In this document: piece after piece, positions 25,238-33,982 of the stretch
Position numbering within the stretch: the stretch's first letter is position 1
Layout of the letters: every line of letters starts with the position of its first letter
From: Variovorax brevis
GTDB taxonomy: Bacteria > Pseudomonadota > Gammaproteobacteria > Burkholderiales > Burkholderiaceae_C
NCBI RefSeq assembly: GCF_030317105.1
Contig: NZ_JASZYG010000013.1
Location: 1-64,000 of the forward strand
DNA: 64,000 bases
Reading direction: 5' to 3'
Position numbers and translations under genes: made by a program
The notes under the pieces: model-generated
Told to the model about the DNA's origin: nothing
Seen by the model: the letters and a program-made list of their open reading frames with translations, nothing else
Database searches by the model: none

Positions 25238-26134
25238 TCAAAAGGGCCTTGGCGCGCGCATGCGGCTCGCAATGAGATCGCACAGTGCCTTGGCCAGCAT
25301 CGGCGCAGGGCGTTCCTTGTTCAGGACCGCGTGCACGCCGAACTTGGTGCTCTCGCGTGCCGGCCTGAACACCAGCCCGAATGGCGCGAATGCCCTGGCC
25401 GTGACGTCATCGACGAAGGCAATTCCGCCACCGCTGGCCACGAGCGAACAGGCCATCTGACCTGCTCGGACTTCGATCCCGGAAGCGGGCTGGATGCCCT
25501 TGCGTTCAAACCACTCTCGAATCACGCGACCCTGCATCGTGTCCTTGTGGAAGGCGATGAGAGGTTCGCCCGCCACGTCGGCGATGTCGATCACGCGTCG
25601 CGCCGCAAGAGGATGGTCGGCGCGCATGATGCACACGAGCTTCCACTGTCCCACGATGCGCGCGGCAAGCAGCGGATGCTCGAGCGGCACCGCAGAAATC
25701 CCGATGTCAGCCTGCTCCGTGACCAGCAGATCACTCATCTGCACGGCGCGCTGCTGAACGTCCAGCCAGATCCGCGCTGCCGGGTAGCGCCGGGATAGCT
25801 CGACCACCGCGCCCGGTACGACATCCAGGCCCAGGTTCGGGCTGGTCACGATTCTCAGCACGGTCTTCGCGCCTTCGCGAAGCTGGCGTGCGAAGTCCTG
25901 CACTGTCTCCATGCCGCGGTAGGCGCGCTCCACTTCGACGTGCAGCGCATGCGCCTCCGGAGTGGCCGCGACCCTGCCGTGGTTCCTCTCGAAAAGCGTG
26001 ACGCCCAGCTGCAATTCCAGGTGCCGCATCATGCGACTGATGCCCGGCTGAGACACATGCAGCAACTCGGCGGCACGCGTGAACGAGCCCGTGTTCATGA
26101 CGGCGCGAAACACCTCGATCTGACGCAGGTTCAT
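25238..26134 (-). CDS. LysR-family transcriptional regulator
   Basis: 298 residues, usual LysR size. HTH: MNLRQIEVFRAVMNTGSFTRAA, HVSQPGISRMMRHLELQLG, LFERNHGRVAATPEA. The first residues and spacing are like regulators of the CysB/GltC-type group with short N-termini. The effector domain starts TVLRIVTSPNLG. It is convergent with the upstream FAD oxidoreductase gene (17 bases apart) and divergent from the 748-residue FAD protein gene at 26265, whose promoter gap contains a T-N11-A dyad; this makes it the probable regulator of that gene. Confidence 0.95.
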   Translation of the reverse strand: MNLRQIEVFRAVMNTGSFTRAAELLHVSQPGISRMMRHLELQLGVTLFERNHGRVAATPEAHALHVEVERAYRGMETVQDFARQLREGAKTVLRIVTSPNLGLDVVPGAVVELSRRYPAARIWLDVQQRAVQMSDLLVTEQADIGISAVPLEHPLLAARIVGQWKLVCIMRADHPLAARRVIDIADVAGEPLIAFHKDTMQGRVIREWFERKGIQPASGIEVRAGQMACSLVASGGGIAFVDDVTARAFAPFGLVFRPARESTKFGVHAVLNKERPAPMLAKALCDLIASRMRAPRPF

Positions 26135-26159
26135 GGCGCTACCCCGGCTTCCAATGACA

Positions 26160-26172
26160 TAACCTCATGTTA
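26160..26172. promoter_or_regulatory. Probable LysR box, TAAC-N5-GTTA (T-N11-A)
   Basis: TAACCTCATGTTA is a perfect T-N11-A inverted repeat, the standard LysR-type binding core. It lies 25 bases from the LysR start and 93 bases before the ATG of the large FAD oxidoreductase, in the 130-base divergent gap. The layout suits both autorepression and activation. Confidence 0.6.
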
Positions 26173-26264
26173 CCGGCCTGGTGCGTCTTGGTATTTGATT
26201 GTTCGATCGTCCGTTTCTACGATTGCCTCACGTTCAATTGGCCGCGAGGCACGGAAAGAGACAT

Positions 26265-28511
26265 ATGAGAAATGAAGTCGTCGCAACGGACCTCACGGTC
26301 ATCGGGGGTGGGCTCGCGGGGGTGTGCGCCGCGATCGCCGCAGCGCGCATGGGTCGCCGCGTGGCCCTTGTTCAGAACCGGCCGGTACTGGGTGGAACGT
26401 CCAGCAGCGAGATCCGGGTGTGGGTCGGCGGCGCAAACGGCCTGAGCCATAACCGTTACGCGCGTGAGTCGGGGATCATGGGCGAGCTGCACCTGGAGAA
26501 CCAGTACCGCAATCAGGAAGGCAATCCCTACATCTGGGACCTGGTCATCCATGAAGCCGTCAAGGCCGAGCCGAACATCGAGTTGTTCCTCAACACGGAC
26601 GTGCGTGAACTCGACGCGGTCGGCGAGGACAGCAGCCGTCGCATCCGTTCGGTGACCGGCTGGATGATGGGCTCCGAGCGACTGATCCGCTTCGAGAGCC
26701 CGCTGTTCATGGATTGCACCGGAGATGGCCTGGTCGGCTTCCTGGCCGGCGCGAAGTACCGAAGCGGCCGCGAGCCCCGGGCCGAGTTCAATGAGCCGTG
26801 GGCGCCCGCGAAGGCTGACGAGATCACGCTGGGCAGCACCATCTTCTTTCACACCAAGCGCTCGAACGTCCCGGTTCCGTTCGTGCGGCCATCCTTTGCC
26901 AGGGACATCACACAAACCTCGATTCCGGTCAGCCGCATCCTGTCAACCGGAGATTCCGGTGCCAAGTATTGGTGGATCGAGTTCGGCGGCGAGCTGGACA
27001 CAATCCATGACGACGCGCGCATCCGCGACGAACTGTGGTCGGCCGTCTATGGAATCTGGGACTACATCAAGAACTCAGGAAAATTCGACGCGGATCACCT
27101 GACGCTCGAATGGGTCGGTGCGGTTCCGGGAAAGCGCGAATCGCGTCGCTTCGTCGGCGACTACATCTTCACGCAGAACGATGTGATCCAACAGAAGACC
27201 TTCGAGGACGCGGTCGCGTACGGCGGTTGGATGGTGGACCTGCACCCGCCGAAGGGCATGTATACCGAACAGGGCGCGGCGCAGAACATGTACGCCAATG
27301 GCGTGTTCCAGATCCCGTATCGCTCCCTCTACTCCGTCAACGTCGACAACCTGCTGTTTGCCGGCCGCAATATCAGCGCAAGCCATGCGGGCTTTGGTGC
27401 CACGCGGGTGATGGCCACCTGTGCGGTGATGGGTGAAGCGGCGGGGACCGCGGCGGCCATGTGCCTGGATCTCAAAGCATCGCCACGCACCTTGGCACAA
27501 CAGCACATCCAGGCCTTGCAGCAGCAACTCCTGGCACAAGACGCAAGCATGATCGGCGTGCGCAACAGCGACGCCAGGGACCATGCGCGGAATGCCACGG
27601 TCAGGGCATCGTCCTCGTTGCAGCGCTTTGAAGTCGATCAATCCGATGCCGTGCGCAGCCTCGAGCGCGATCTCGCATTCCTCGTGCCGGTGGATCCGCG
27701 CCTGGACGGCATCGAACTCTTGATCGACGCCGAGATGGACACGGAACTCGAGATCGAGCTTTGGGCCGCGCAGCGCCCGGAGAACTACCTGCCGCACCAA
27801 AAAGTGTCGGAGCACAAGGTCGCCGTGAGCGCTGGCTCCCGTCAGTGGATCACTGCTCAGCTGTCCTGGAACCCCAAGGCTCCCGCCAACGCCTGCGTGA
27901 TCGTCCGTGCGAAGCCGGGCGTGTCCGTCCACCTTCAGAGTCAAACGCGCACCGGCACGCTGACTTACGTGCACAAGCCAGAGCGCGTCCCCAATCAGTT
28001 TCACATCGACAACACGGATGCGTATCCGCCCGCAGCGCTCGAATGGGACATGAAAGAGCTGCCGCGTGCATCCGTGTGCTTCCGCTTGAAGTCCGAGACG
28101 GCCGCGTTTGATCCTGGCAAGGCGACGAACGGGTATGCGCGCCCTTACGGCGGTCCGAATTGCTGGAGTTCTGCGCCGATCGAGGGCGAGGAGTGGATCG
28201 CCCTCGAATGGCCGCAAGCTCTGGCGCTGTCGAAGGTCACCTTTACCTTCAATGACGACGTCAACGAGCACCTGAACAACCTGCACAAGTGGATCACGCC
28301 CTACCGAATCACACCCGAGATGGTGAAGGACTATCGAATCGAAGCCCGCGTGGATGGCGCATGGCTGGTCGTTGCACGCGAAACCGACAACCGGCGTCGC
28401 CATCGCGTTCACACCTTCGCCTCCTCGGTCAAGACCGACAGCATTCGCCTGGTGATCGAATCGACCCATGGTGCACCTTTTGCGGAGGTGTTCGAGATTC
28501 GCGCGTATTGA
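26265..28511 (+). CDS. Large FAD-dependent oxidoreductase with C-terminal galactose-binding-like domain
   Basis: 748 residues from the ATG at 26265 (RBS GGAAAGAG); no signal peptide, so cytoplasmic. Residues 1 to about 430 form a FAD_oxidored domain: TVIGGGLAGVCAAIAAARMG, then NRPVLGGTSSSEIR, MDCTGDGLVGFLAGA, KRESRRFVGDYIF and AGRNISASHAGFGATRVM. The remaining 300 residues are beta-rich, with WITAQLSWNPKA and, at the end, IRLVIESTHGAPFAEVFEIRAY, which resembles an F5/8 type C (discoidin-like) ligand-binding module. Such fusions are found near carbohydrate-degrading genes. Followed on the same strand by a Bug gene (62 bases downstream). Substrate unknown, plausibly a polyhydroxylated compound. 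Confidence 0.9.
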   Translation: MRNEVVATDLTVIGGGLAGVCAAIAAARMGRRVALVQNRPVLGGTSSSEIRVWVGGANGLSHNRYARESGIMGELHLENQYRNQEGNPYIWDLVIHEAVKAEPNIELFLNTDVRELDAVGEDSSRRIRSVTGWMMGSERLIRFESPLFMDCTGDGLVGFLAGAKYRSGREPRAEFNEPWAPAKADEITLGSTIFFHTKRSNVPVPFVRPSFARDITQTSIPVSRILSTGDSGAKYWWIEFGGELDTIHDDARIRDELWSAVYGIWDYIKNSGKFDADHLTLEWVGAVPGKRESRRFVGDYIFTQNDVIQQKTFEDAVAYGGWMVDLHPPKGMYTEQGAAQNMYANGVFQIPYRSLYSVNVDNLLFAGRNISASHAGFGATRVMATCAVMGEAAGTAAAMCLDLKASPRTLAQQHIQALQQQLLAQDASMIGVRNSDARDHARNATVRASSSLQRFEVDQSDAVRSLERDLAFLVPVDPRLDGIELLIDAEMDTELEIELWAAQRPENYLPHQKVSEHKVAVSAGSRQWITAQLSWNPKAPANACVIVRAKPGVSVHLQSQTRTGTLTYVHKPERVPNQFHIDNTDAYPPAALEWDMKELPRASVCFRLKSETAAFDPGKATNGYARPYGGPNCWSSAPIEGEEWIALEWPQALALSKVTFTFNDDVNEHLNNLHKWITPYRITPEMVKDYRIEARVDGAWLVVARETDNRRRHRVHTFASSVKTDSIRLVIESTHGAPFAEVFEIRAY

Positions 28512-28573
28512 CCTGACAAGACTCTTTTCGGCTGCAAGAACCCGGCGCGCGGAGCGCGTCAATCGGAGACATC

Positions 28574-29560
28574 ATGAAACCCAACTTCAACATGCGCAAG
28601 GCTGCCAATGCCCTCATCCTGGTGACCCTCGCCGCGCTCTCAGTCAGCGCGATGGCACAAGGCTATCCCTCCAAGCCCATTCGGCTGTACGTCGGTTTCG
28701 CGCCGGGCGGCCCCGCCGACGGGTCCGCACGGATCATTGGCGACGTGATCGCCAAGACGCTCAAGCAACCCGTCGTGATCGACAACAAGCCGGGTGCGGG
28801 TGGCACGATCGCCGCGGCCGCGGTAGCGCAGGCGCCCGCTGACGGGTACACGCTGTTGATGGCATCGAGCGGACACGCGGGCAATGGGGCGTACTACGGC
28901 AACCTGAGTTTCGACACGGTCAAGAGTTTCAAGGCGGTAGCAGGCGTTTCAGCGACGCCGGTAGCGATCCTGGTAGCGGCCGACTCGCCCTACAAAACAC
29001 TGGCCAATTTGCTCGACGATGCGCGTGCGAACCCCGACAAGATCAGTGTTGCGACAGGTGGAGGGGCGACCCTGACCAACCTGGCTGCCGAGGTCTTGAA
29101 GAACTCGGCGAAGGTCCGCATGGTCGCAGTCCCCTACAAGGGCACCGGCCCGGTGTTGACAGCTGTTATCGGTGGCGAAGTACCGGTCGGCATAGACACC
29201 GTCTCAGGTGCGATCGGGCTCATTCGATCAGGCAAACTTCGCGCGCTCGCCGTCACATCGGCAAAACGCTCCTCCGTGCTGCCGGATGTACCGACCGTGG
29301 CAGAGACGAAGGCGCTTTCAGACTTCGATGTCACCGGCTGGTACGGAGTCCTGGCGCCTTCGGGCACGCCGGCGGAAGTCGTGACGACGCTCAACCGGGA
29401 AATCAACAAGGCGCTTGCCACGTCCGCCGTCATAGAGAAGCTGGCCCTGCTCGGAGCGGATCCCCTGCCGGGCAGTCCAGAGCAGTTCAATAGCCTGTTG
29501 GTTTCGGAAACCTCGCGTTGGACGGCCGTTATCAAGAAGCTGGGGCTGAAGAGCGAGTGA
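28574..29560 (+). CDS. Bug/TctC-family substrate-binding protein
   Basis: 328 residues with signal peptide (ALSVSAMAQ) and mature start GYPSKPIRLYVGFAPGGPADGSAR. Bug features include DNKPGAGGTIAAA, DGYTLLMASSG, VPYKGTGPVL, LPDVPTVAETK and GVLAPSGTPAEVV. It lacks the GLIDxxAR and FFYGG blocks of the other two island Bug proteins, so it likely binds a different ligand. It follows the large FAD oxidoreductase by 62 bases on the same strand and shares its probable operon. Its 3' end is directly abutted by the damaged, convergent acyl-CoA ligase gene. Confidence 0.93.
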   Translation: MKPNFNMRKAANALILVTLAALSVSAMAQGYPSKPIRLYVGFAPGGPADGSARIIGDVIAKTLKQPVVIDNKPGAGGTIAAAAVAQAPADGYTLLMASSGHAGNGAYYGNLSFDTVKSFKAVAGVSATPVAILVAADSPYKTLANLLDDARANPDKISVATGGGATLTNLAAEVLKNSAKVRMVAVPYKGTGPVLTAVIGGEVPVGIDTVSGAIGLIRSGKLRALAVTSAKRSSVLPDVPTVAETKALSDFDVTGWYGVLAPSGTPAEVVTTLNREINKALATSAVIEKLALLGADPLPGSPEQFNSLLVSETSRWTAVIKKLGLKSE

Positions 29561-29574
29561 GAGGGTAGCCCACC

Positions 29575-31003
29575 GCCCCACTTTTCGTCGCTCACGCCGA
29601 TCACGGCGCACTCCTGCACGCCAGGAACTGCAGCGATCAGGCCCTCCACCTCGATCGGGGACACCCACTCGCCACCGGTCTTGATCACGTCCTTGATGCG
29701 ATCGACGATCTGGACGAACCCGTCTGGCGTCATGACCGCGATGTCCTGCGTGTGCAGATAGCAGATAGCCTCCGGCCCACAGTTCCTCGGAGGCTTCGGG
29801 CCTCTTGAAGTAGCTTTGCGTGAGGAATGGCGCACGCAGGACGATCTCCTCTTGGCCCTTGCCGTCGCGCGGCATGTCGCGCATCTCTTCTTCGACCACA
29901 CGAAAGTCCACCAGCGGCACGGGACGACCGGGCGAGCACCGCATGCGTACTTCTTCGAGCGGATCCGTGGCAGTGAATCCAGGCGGAAGCTGTGCCAGCG
30001 AGACGATGGGTCCGGTCTCCGACATGCCGTAGCCGGCGAAGACATCGATACCCCGTGCCAGCGCCGCCTCGCAAAGGACTGGCGAGAGCGCGGAGCCGCC
30101 GATGATCATTTTCCAGCCCCACGAGTCCTTTTGGCTATCCTGCGAGGCTTGCAACAGCATCTGCAGGATGGTCGGCACGCAGTGCGAGAAAGCGACCTTC
30201 TCGGACTCGCGCAACTTCAGGAGCAGGTCAGGGACATAGCGGCCCGGCAGCACGGTCTTTAGACCCAGCATCACCGCGACATAGGGCAGCAAGCCCCATG
30301 CGAGCATGTGGAACATCGGCGTGATGGGCATGTACACGTCTTCGCGGTGCAGGCGCTGGCACTCCTTTTGTGCACCGAGGCTTGTGGCCGCGACCAGCGT
30401 ATGCAGCACGATGTCGCGATGACTGTAGCTCACGCCTTTCGGATCGCCGGTCGTCCCGGTCGTGTAGAAGGTCGCCGCCTTGGTCTGTTCGTCGAACGCG
30501 GAACTCGAAGTCGGGCGAGGCCTGGCCGAGCAGCGCCTCGTATTCGCCTGCCACTTGCAACTCCGTTGGCGGCATGGCTTGCCCACCTGCCACCACCACA
30601 ATCTGGCGCACGCCCTTGAGGCCATCCTTGATCTGCTCGAGCACGGGGAGGAAGTCCGCATGCACCAGCACGATCTGCGCGTCCGAATCGTTGAGCGTGT
30701 AGAAGATCTGCTGCGGCGACAGGCGCACGTTCACCGTGAACAGCGTGGCGCCCATCATCGGAATACCGAAGTAGCTTTCAAGATAGCGATGGCTTTCCCA
30801 GTCCATGACGGCCACCGTCGTGACGTGGCGCGCGCCCAAGGTGTCGAGGGTTGATGCGAGTCGCCGCGATAGCTGATCTCCTGGTCGCCATGCAGGCTCA
30901 GCGAATTGATTAGCAGTTGCTTGATGAGCAGCGGGTAAGCGTAGGCGGAAGGGGTGGTGGTGATGAGGTTGGGTCCAACCTGACATCGATCGACCGCGTC
31001 CAC
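29575..31003 (-). pseudogene. Damaged long-chain acyl-CoA ligase gene (AMP-binding family)
   Basis: Four frames each hold part of one acyl-CoA ligase. N-terminus (LITTTPSAYAYPLLIKQLL) ends at DQEISYRG, where about 40 bases are missing (near 30862). LASTLDTLG... follows up to PDFEF; another shift near 30495 leads to the P-loop YTTGTTGDPKG and YGMSETGP. At 29755-29768 a 7-base tandem duplication (CAGATAG twice) breaks the frame just before HTQDIAV. The end (DRIKDVIKTGGEWVSPIEVE) is cut at EKWGG, about 20 bases from the Bug stop codon, so the C-terminal catalytic Lys is lost. Deletion, duplication and truncation together show a true pseudogene. It once activated fatty or aryl acids with ATP and CoA. 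Confidence 0.9.
29755..29768. repeat. 7-bp tandem duplication inside the acyl-CoA ligase pseudogene
   Basis: CAGATAG occurs twice in direct tandem. Removing one copy restores the family sequence GGYLHTQDIAV on the minus strand, so this duplication is one of the inactivating mutations. Confidence 0.8.
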
Positions 31004-31268
31004 CTCAAATTCGCCGCCTGATCAGACCTTCCCTAGCGCTCAGGTCCTCGCGCGATGATTCGCGATCCCGTATGAAGCGGGCGTGCCTTGGTGCGTTCAA
31101 GCCTTCAAGTCGGCCGCTTGAGGTGGTCGACGATTGGACCCTCTGTGCAGGGACGCAGTTGGTCGACCGTCAATCGGAAATGCATGCGTCGGACGGAATT
31201 CCTCGGAATCAATGCGATAGGGCCAGGCGTGCGACGCGCAGTGGGCACGCTGGATGCCCCGCATTGCG

Positions 31269-31871
31269 TCAGTCCTCTGCCTTCGTTCGTTCCGTTCTTC
31301 GAGTGGCCTCAAGGTCGGCGCTGTAGGTGCCTTGGAAATAGCCGTTGGTTCCCGTGGCAGTACCGGAGAAAACATCGTGCTCGACCTTGTATTTGGTCTT
31401 CGAAGTGTCGGTGGTAATGGTTCCCCTGCCGGTACTTGAATCTCTGTAAGTGCCGTTCGGCCCACCGGACAAGTTAATCACGATTGCGCTGTCCGATGTG
31501 CTGACGCAGCTTGGATCCTTTAACGGATCCACTGTCACGTTGAGCGTGAATTTGAGGGTCTTTTCGTCATACTTGAGCATGTCCGCGTACAGCACTCCAG
31601 AGCAACTTATCTGTTGGCCAAAATGACTTCCGTTGCTTAAGCTGGCCCGGATTCTCCCTTGGCGCTCGCCGCTGAGGAGGTCGTCAAAAATTTCGGCGGA
31701 GTAGGAGGCGCAATACACGCCGTCGCAGCCGGAGATCCCTTCCACCTTTACCGACTCCGTTTTGAATTTGACGGGTTTCATCCTGCGCACGTCTGGAGGT
31801 TCGGCGAAGACAGTCGCAGAAAACAGGGTCGCGGCGCATATGGACCAAGGCGCAAAAGTGCAAAGTCTCAT
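31269..31871 (-). CDS. Exported protein of unknown function
   Basis: 200 residues. The N-terminus has a signal peptide (MRLCTFAPWSICAATLFSATVFAEP) with a likely cleavage after VFA. The rest is beta-rich with many Ser, Thr, Gly and Asp residues and four Cys residues (SGCDGVYCAS, ISCSG and DPSCVS), suggesting a secreted or periplasmic beta-sandwich with disulfides. The composition is visibly less GC-rich than its neighbours and codon use includes many A/T-ending codons, a sign of recent acquisition. The C-terminus is charged (RRTERTKAED). No family recognised. Flanked by debris on both sides. Confidence 0.72.
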   Translation of the reverse strand: MRLCTFAPWSICAATLFSATVFAEPPDVRRMKPVKFKTESVKVEGISGCDGVYCASYSAEIFDDLLSGERQGRIRASLSNGSHFGQQISCSGVLYADMLKYDEKTLKFTLNVTVDPLKDPSCVSTSDSAIVINLSGGPNGTYRDSSTGRGTITTDTSKTKYKVEHDVFSGTATGTNGYFQGTYSADLEATRRTERTKAED

Positions 31872-32466
31872 GATGGGCTCCTGCAGAAATGCCGCTGGCT
31901 TTGGTTCATTGATGCACCAACCGAGTGCCAGAACGCCAAGGTAGCCAGCGCTTGGATCCTTGGGTGCTACCTTCTACGCGCCGGGCTTCAACGAGTCAAT
32001 GATCTGGGCGCATCCAGCGAGGCCGAGCTTGATCGGTTCCAAAGCGCTGCAATTTTGAGTCCTTGCGGAAGTCCCCAATCGTCTTGAAATCAGGGGTTTT
32101 TTTGGCAGGGGCCAGCCACGTGGCCGCTATCGAGTCCGCACGCGCCCCGGAAACACAAACCAGCTAGAGGCATAAACAGTGCATTGCGATAACTCTTCCT
32201 ATCCCGATAGCGACGTGTTCCTCCCAATCTGGAGGGCATGGAAGCAGCACTCGGAGGCACACGAAGTGACGGGGCAGGGGTTCAATGAATCCCGTCTATA
32301 GGGCGGACGTCGATGCCAGAGTGATGCGATGTCAATCCGGTTGCTGGCAGCGATGACGCCAAGTCCGAGCCATCGCGTGATGCAGGCCCCTTGTTTCGAC
32401 ATCGATTCACGCCGTGGCACTGAATGAGCGAGCTGATGTGCCCCTCGAACCGTCACGGCGCGCCCT
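31872..32466. other. Intergenic stretch with no intact gene
   Basis: About 600 bases upstream of the exported protein. No coding frame with support, but composition is mixed and it runs into an SDR relic at 32467. A T-run at about 32095-32105 has no convincing stem before it. Confidence 0.45.
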
Positions 32467-32655
32467 GTCGAGGGCCTGATTGCCAACGCGGGCCATGGAC
32501 ACCCTGTACCTGCTGCACAAGATCGGCGCCAGCATGCGCGCCGACGGCCGGGGCAATGTCTTGGTGACAGATTCAATCGCGGCTTTCATGCGCGGCGTTT
32601 CCAAGTGGTCTACAACGGCACCAAGGCCTTCATCGACGTTTTCGTCGGATCGTGG
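32467..32655 (+). pseudogene. Short-chain dehydrogenase relic
   Basis: Pieces of one SDR are legible in three segments. VEGLIANAGHG (32467-32499) is the NNAG region. About 30 residues are then missing, and TLYLLHKIGASMRADGRGNVLVTDSIAAFM follows in another frame. A further shift leads to FQVVYNGTKAFIDVFV, which contains the catalytic YNGTK (Y-x3-K). The order matches an SDR, but both ends and the internal section are lost. There is no promoter or start. It is clear evidence of gene decay here. Confidence 0.75.
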
Positions 32656-32698
32656 GCTTCTGTTGGATGAAGTCGGTTTCCCTTGGAGGGCGTTCGGC

Positions 32699-33982
32699 TT
32701 AGAAAGCGACGTATGGCCCGGGGCCAGCCGATGTTCGGCCGCCTTCCACTGCGATGAAGACCTTGCGTCCGAAGAAGAATGGCAGCCCCCAGTTGAAAAT
32801 GTCCGCGTCCGCTGTGCTCGCGCCAATGTTGTTGAACGCACTCGCACCGGGGTTGCTTGCGCGCTGGGCGGACACGTTCGCGATGCTGAAATCGACGATG
32901 CCTGTAGCGCCGTTGGCGCCCTGCACCAACGCGCCCAGCGCGCTCGGCGATGCAGGGCAATAAGAGCGGCCACCGCTCGCGTTGGGGCAGGTGGTCAACG
33001 CGGAGGACTGGAAGAACAGGTAGTTGGAACCGCTGTCGACAAAACTGTCCGTGTAGCGCCGACCATCGACCACGGTGGTGAAGCTCCCCCGTGAATCGAG
33101 CGCGTAGACCTTTGCACTTCCCAAGCCATTGTTGCCACGCGTCCCCACACCCAACACCAGCTGGCCGGCGACGTCGCGGGCTCCGCCGGCGTCGATCGCC
33201 GGAAGATCAATCAGCAACCCGTTGTTGTCATTGGCAAGAAGCGCCACGGGTTGGGTCACTTGCTGTGCAATCGGAATGGTCGACGATATGCATGTACCCT
33301 CCCGCGGGCATACGTAGTAGGTGCCAGCCATGGCGTTCTCGACGCAGGCGCTTCCACAGTCCTCGCGAAATGAATCGACACCCAGTAGGCCGTTGCCGCC
33401 AAAATTCTCGACCGTGTCCCACGCCATGGCGCCGTTCGGACAGGAATCAGGCACTTGCGAAAAGCGCGGATCGCCGATCACCTGGATCGGCACCGAAGAA
33501 GCACGTTCGCCCGCCAAGTAAACGTCGGCGACCTTGACGGGACCCCACGCGTAACCCCTGTTGAACTGCGCACATTCCACGTAGGGGTCGCCTGAAGCAT
33601 CGGATTGCTGCTTCAGCGCCGGCATGTCCTGCAGCGCAGAGGCGACGAGGCGCAAGCCCGTGGAGCCGGTATCCAGGATGACGTGATCGATGACCCGACA
33701 TGACGACGAGGCGTCGCCCGGCGCGCAAATCTTTACGCTGACGAAAGGTACGTTCGTCTTGGTGTTGGCGCCTGCCGGACCGTCACCAACTCGAATGACC
33801 ATCGCGTTCGCTTCAAGTGTCGTCTCGACTCCGGCGGGGGCGATCCCGGCGGCGCGCGCCTGCACAGGCTCGTCCGAGGCGAGGTCCGCGCTCCCACCGC
33901 CGCAAGCGGCCATGGCCAAGGCGCTGAGGAACGCAGCAAGCCAACGCACACTGCAACGCACGCCTGCCGACTCAACGCGCAT
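32699..33982 (-). CDS. DUF3443 lipoprotein with aspartic-protease-like fold
   Basis: 427 residues from the ATG at 33982 with AAGGTGG upstream. The signal peptide ends in a lipobox (SALAMAAC, then GGGS), so it is probably a lipoprotein. The DUF3443 family has retropepsin/pepsin-like Asp motifs, seen here as VILDTGSTGLRL in the first half and SFVDSGSNYLFF in the second. Many Cys residues (CPNGAM, EDCGSACVEN, VCPREGTC) suggest disulfides in the periplasm. The family is largely confined to Burkholderiales and relatives, and often lies next to a DUF2844 gene; no DUF2844 gene is visible here. Proteolysis has not been shown; it is inferred from the motifs. Confidence 0.9.
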   Translation of the reverse strand: MRVESAGVRCSVRWLAAFLSALAMAACGGGSADLASDEPVQARAAGIAPAGVETTLEANAMVIRVGDGPAGANTKTNVPFVSVKICAPGDASSSCRVIDHVILDTGSTGLRLVASALQDMPALKQQSDASGDPYVECAQFNRGYAWGPVKVADVYLAGERASSVPIQVIGDPRFSQVPDSCPNGAMAWDTVENFGGNGLLGVDSFREDCGSACVENAMAGTYYVCPREGTCISSTIPIAQQVTQPVALLANDNNGLLIDLPAIDAGGARDVAGQLVLGVGTRGNNGLGSAKVYALDSRGSFTTVVDGRRYTDSFVDSGSNYLFFQSSALTTCPNASGGRSYCPASPSALGALVQGANGATGIVDFSIANVSAQRASNPGASAFNNIGASTADADIFNWGLPFFFGRKVFIAVEGGRTSAGPGPYVAF

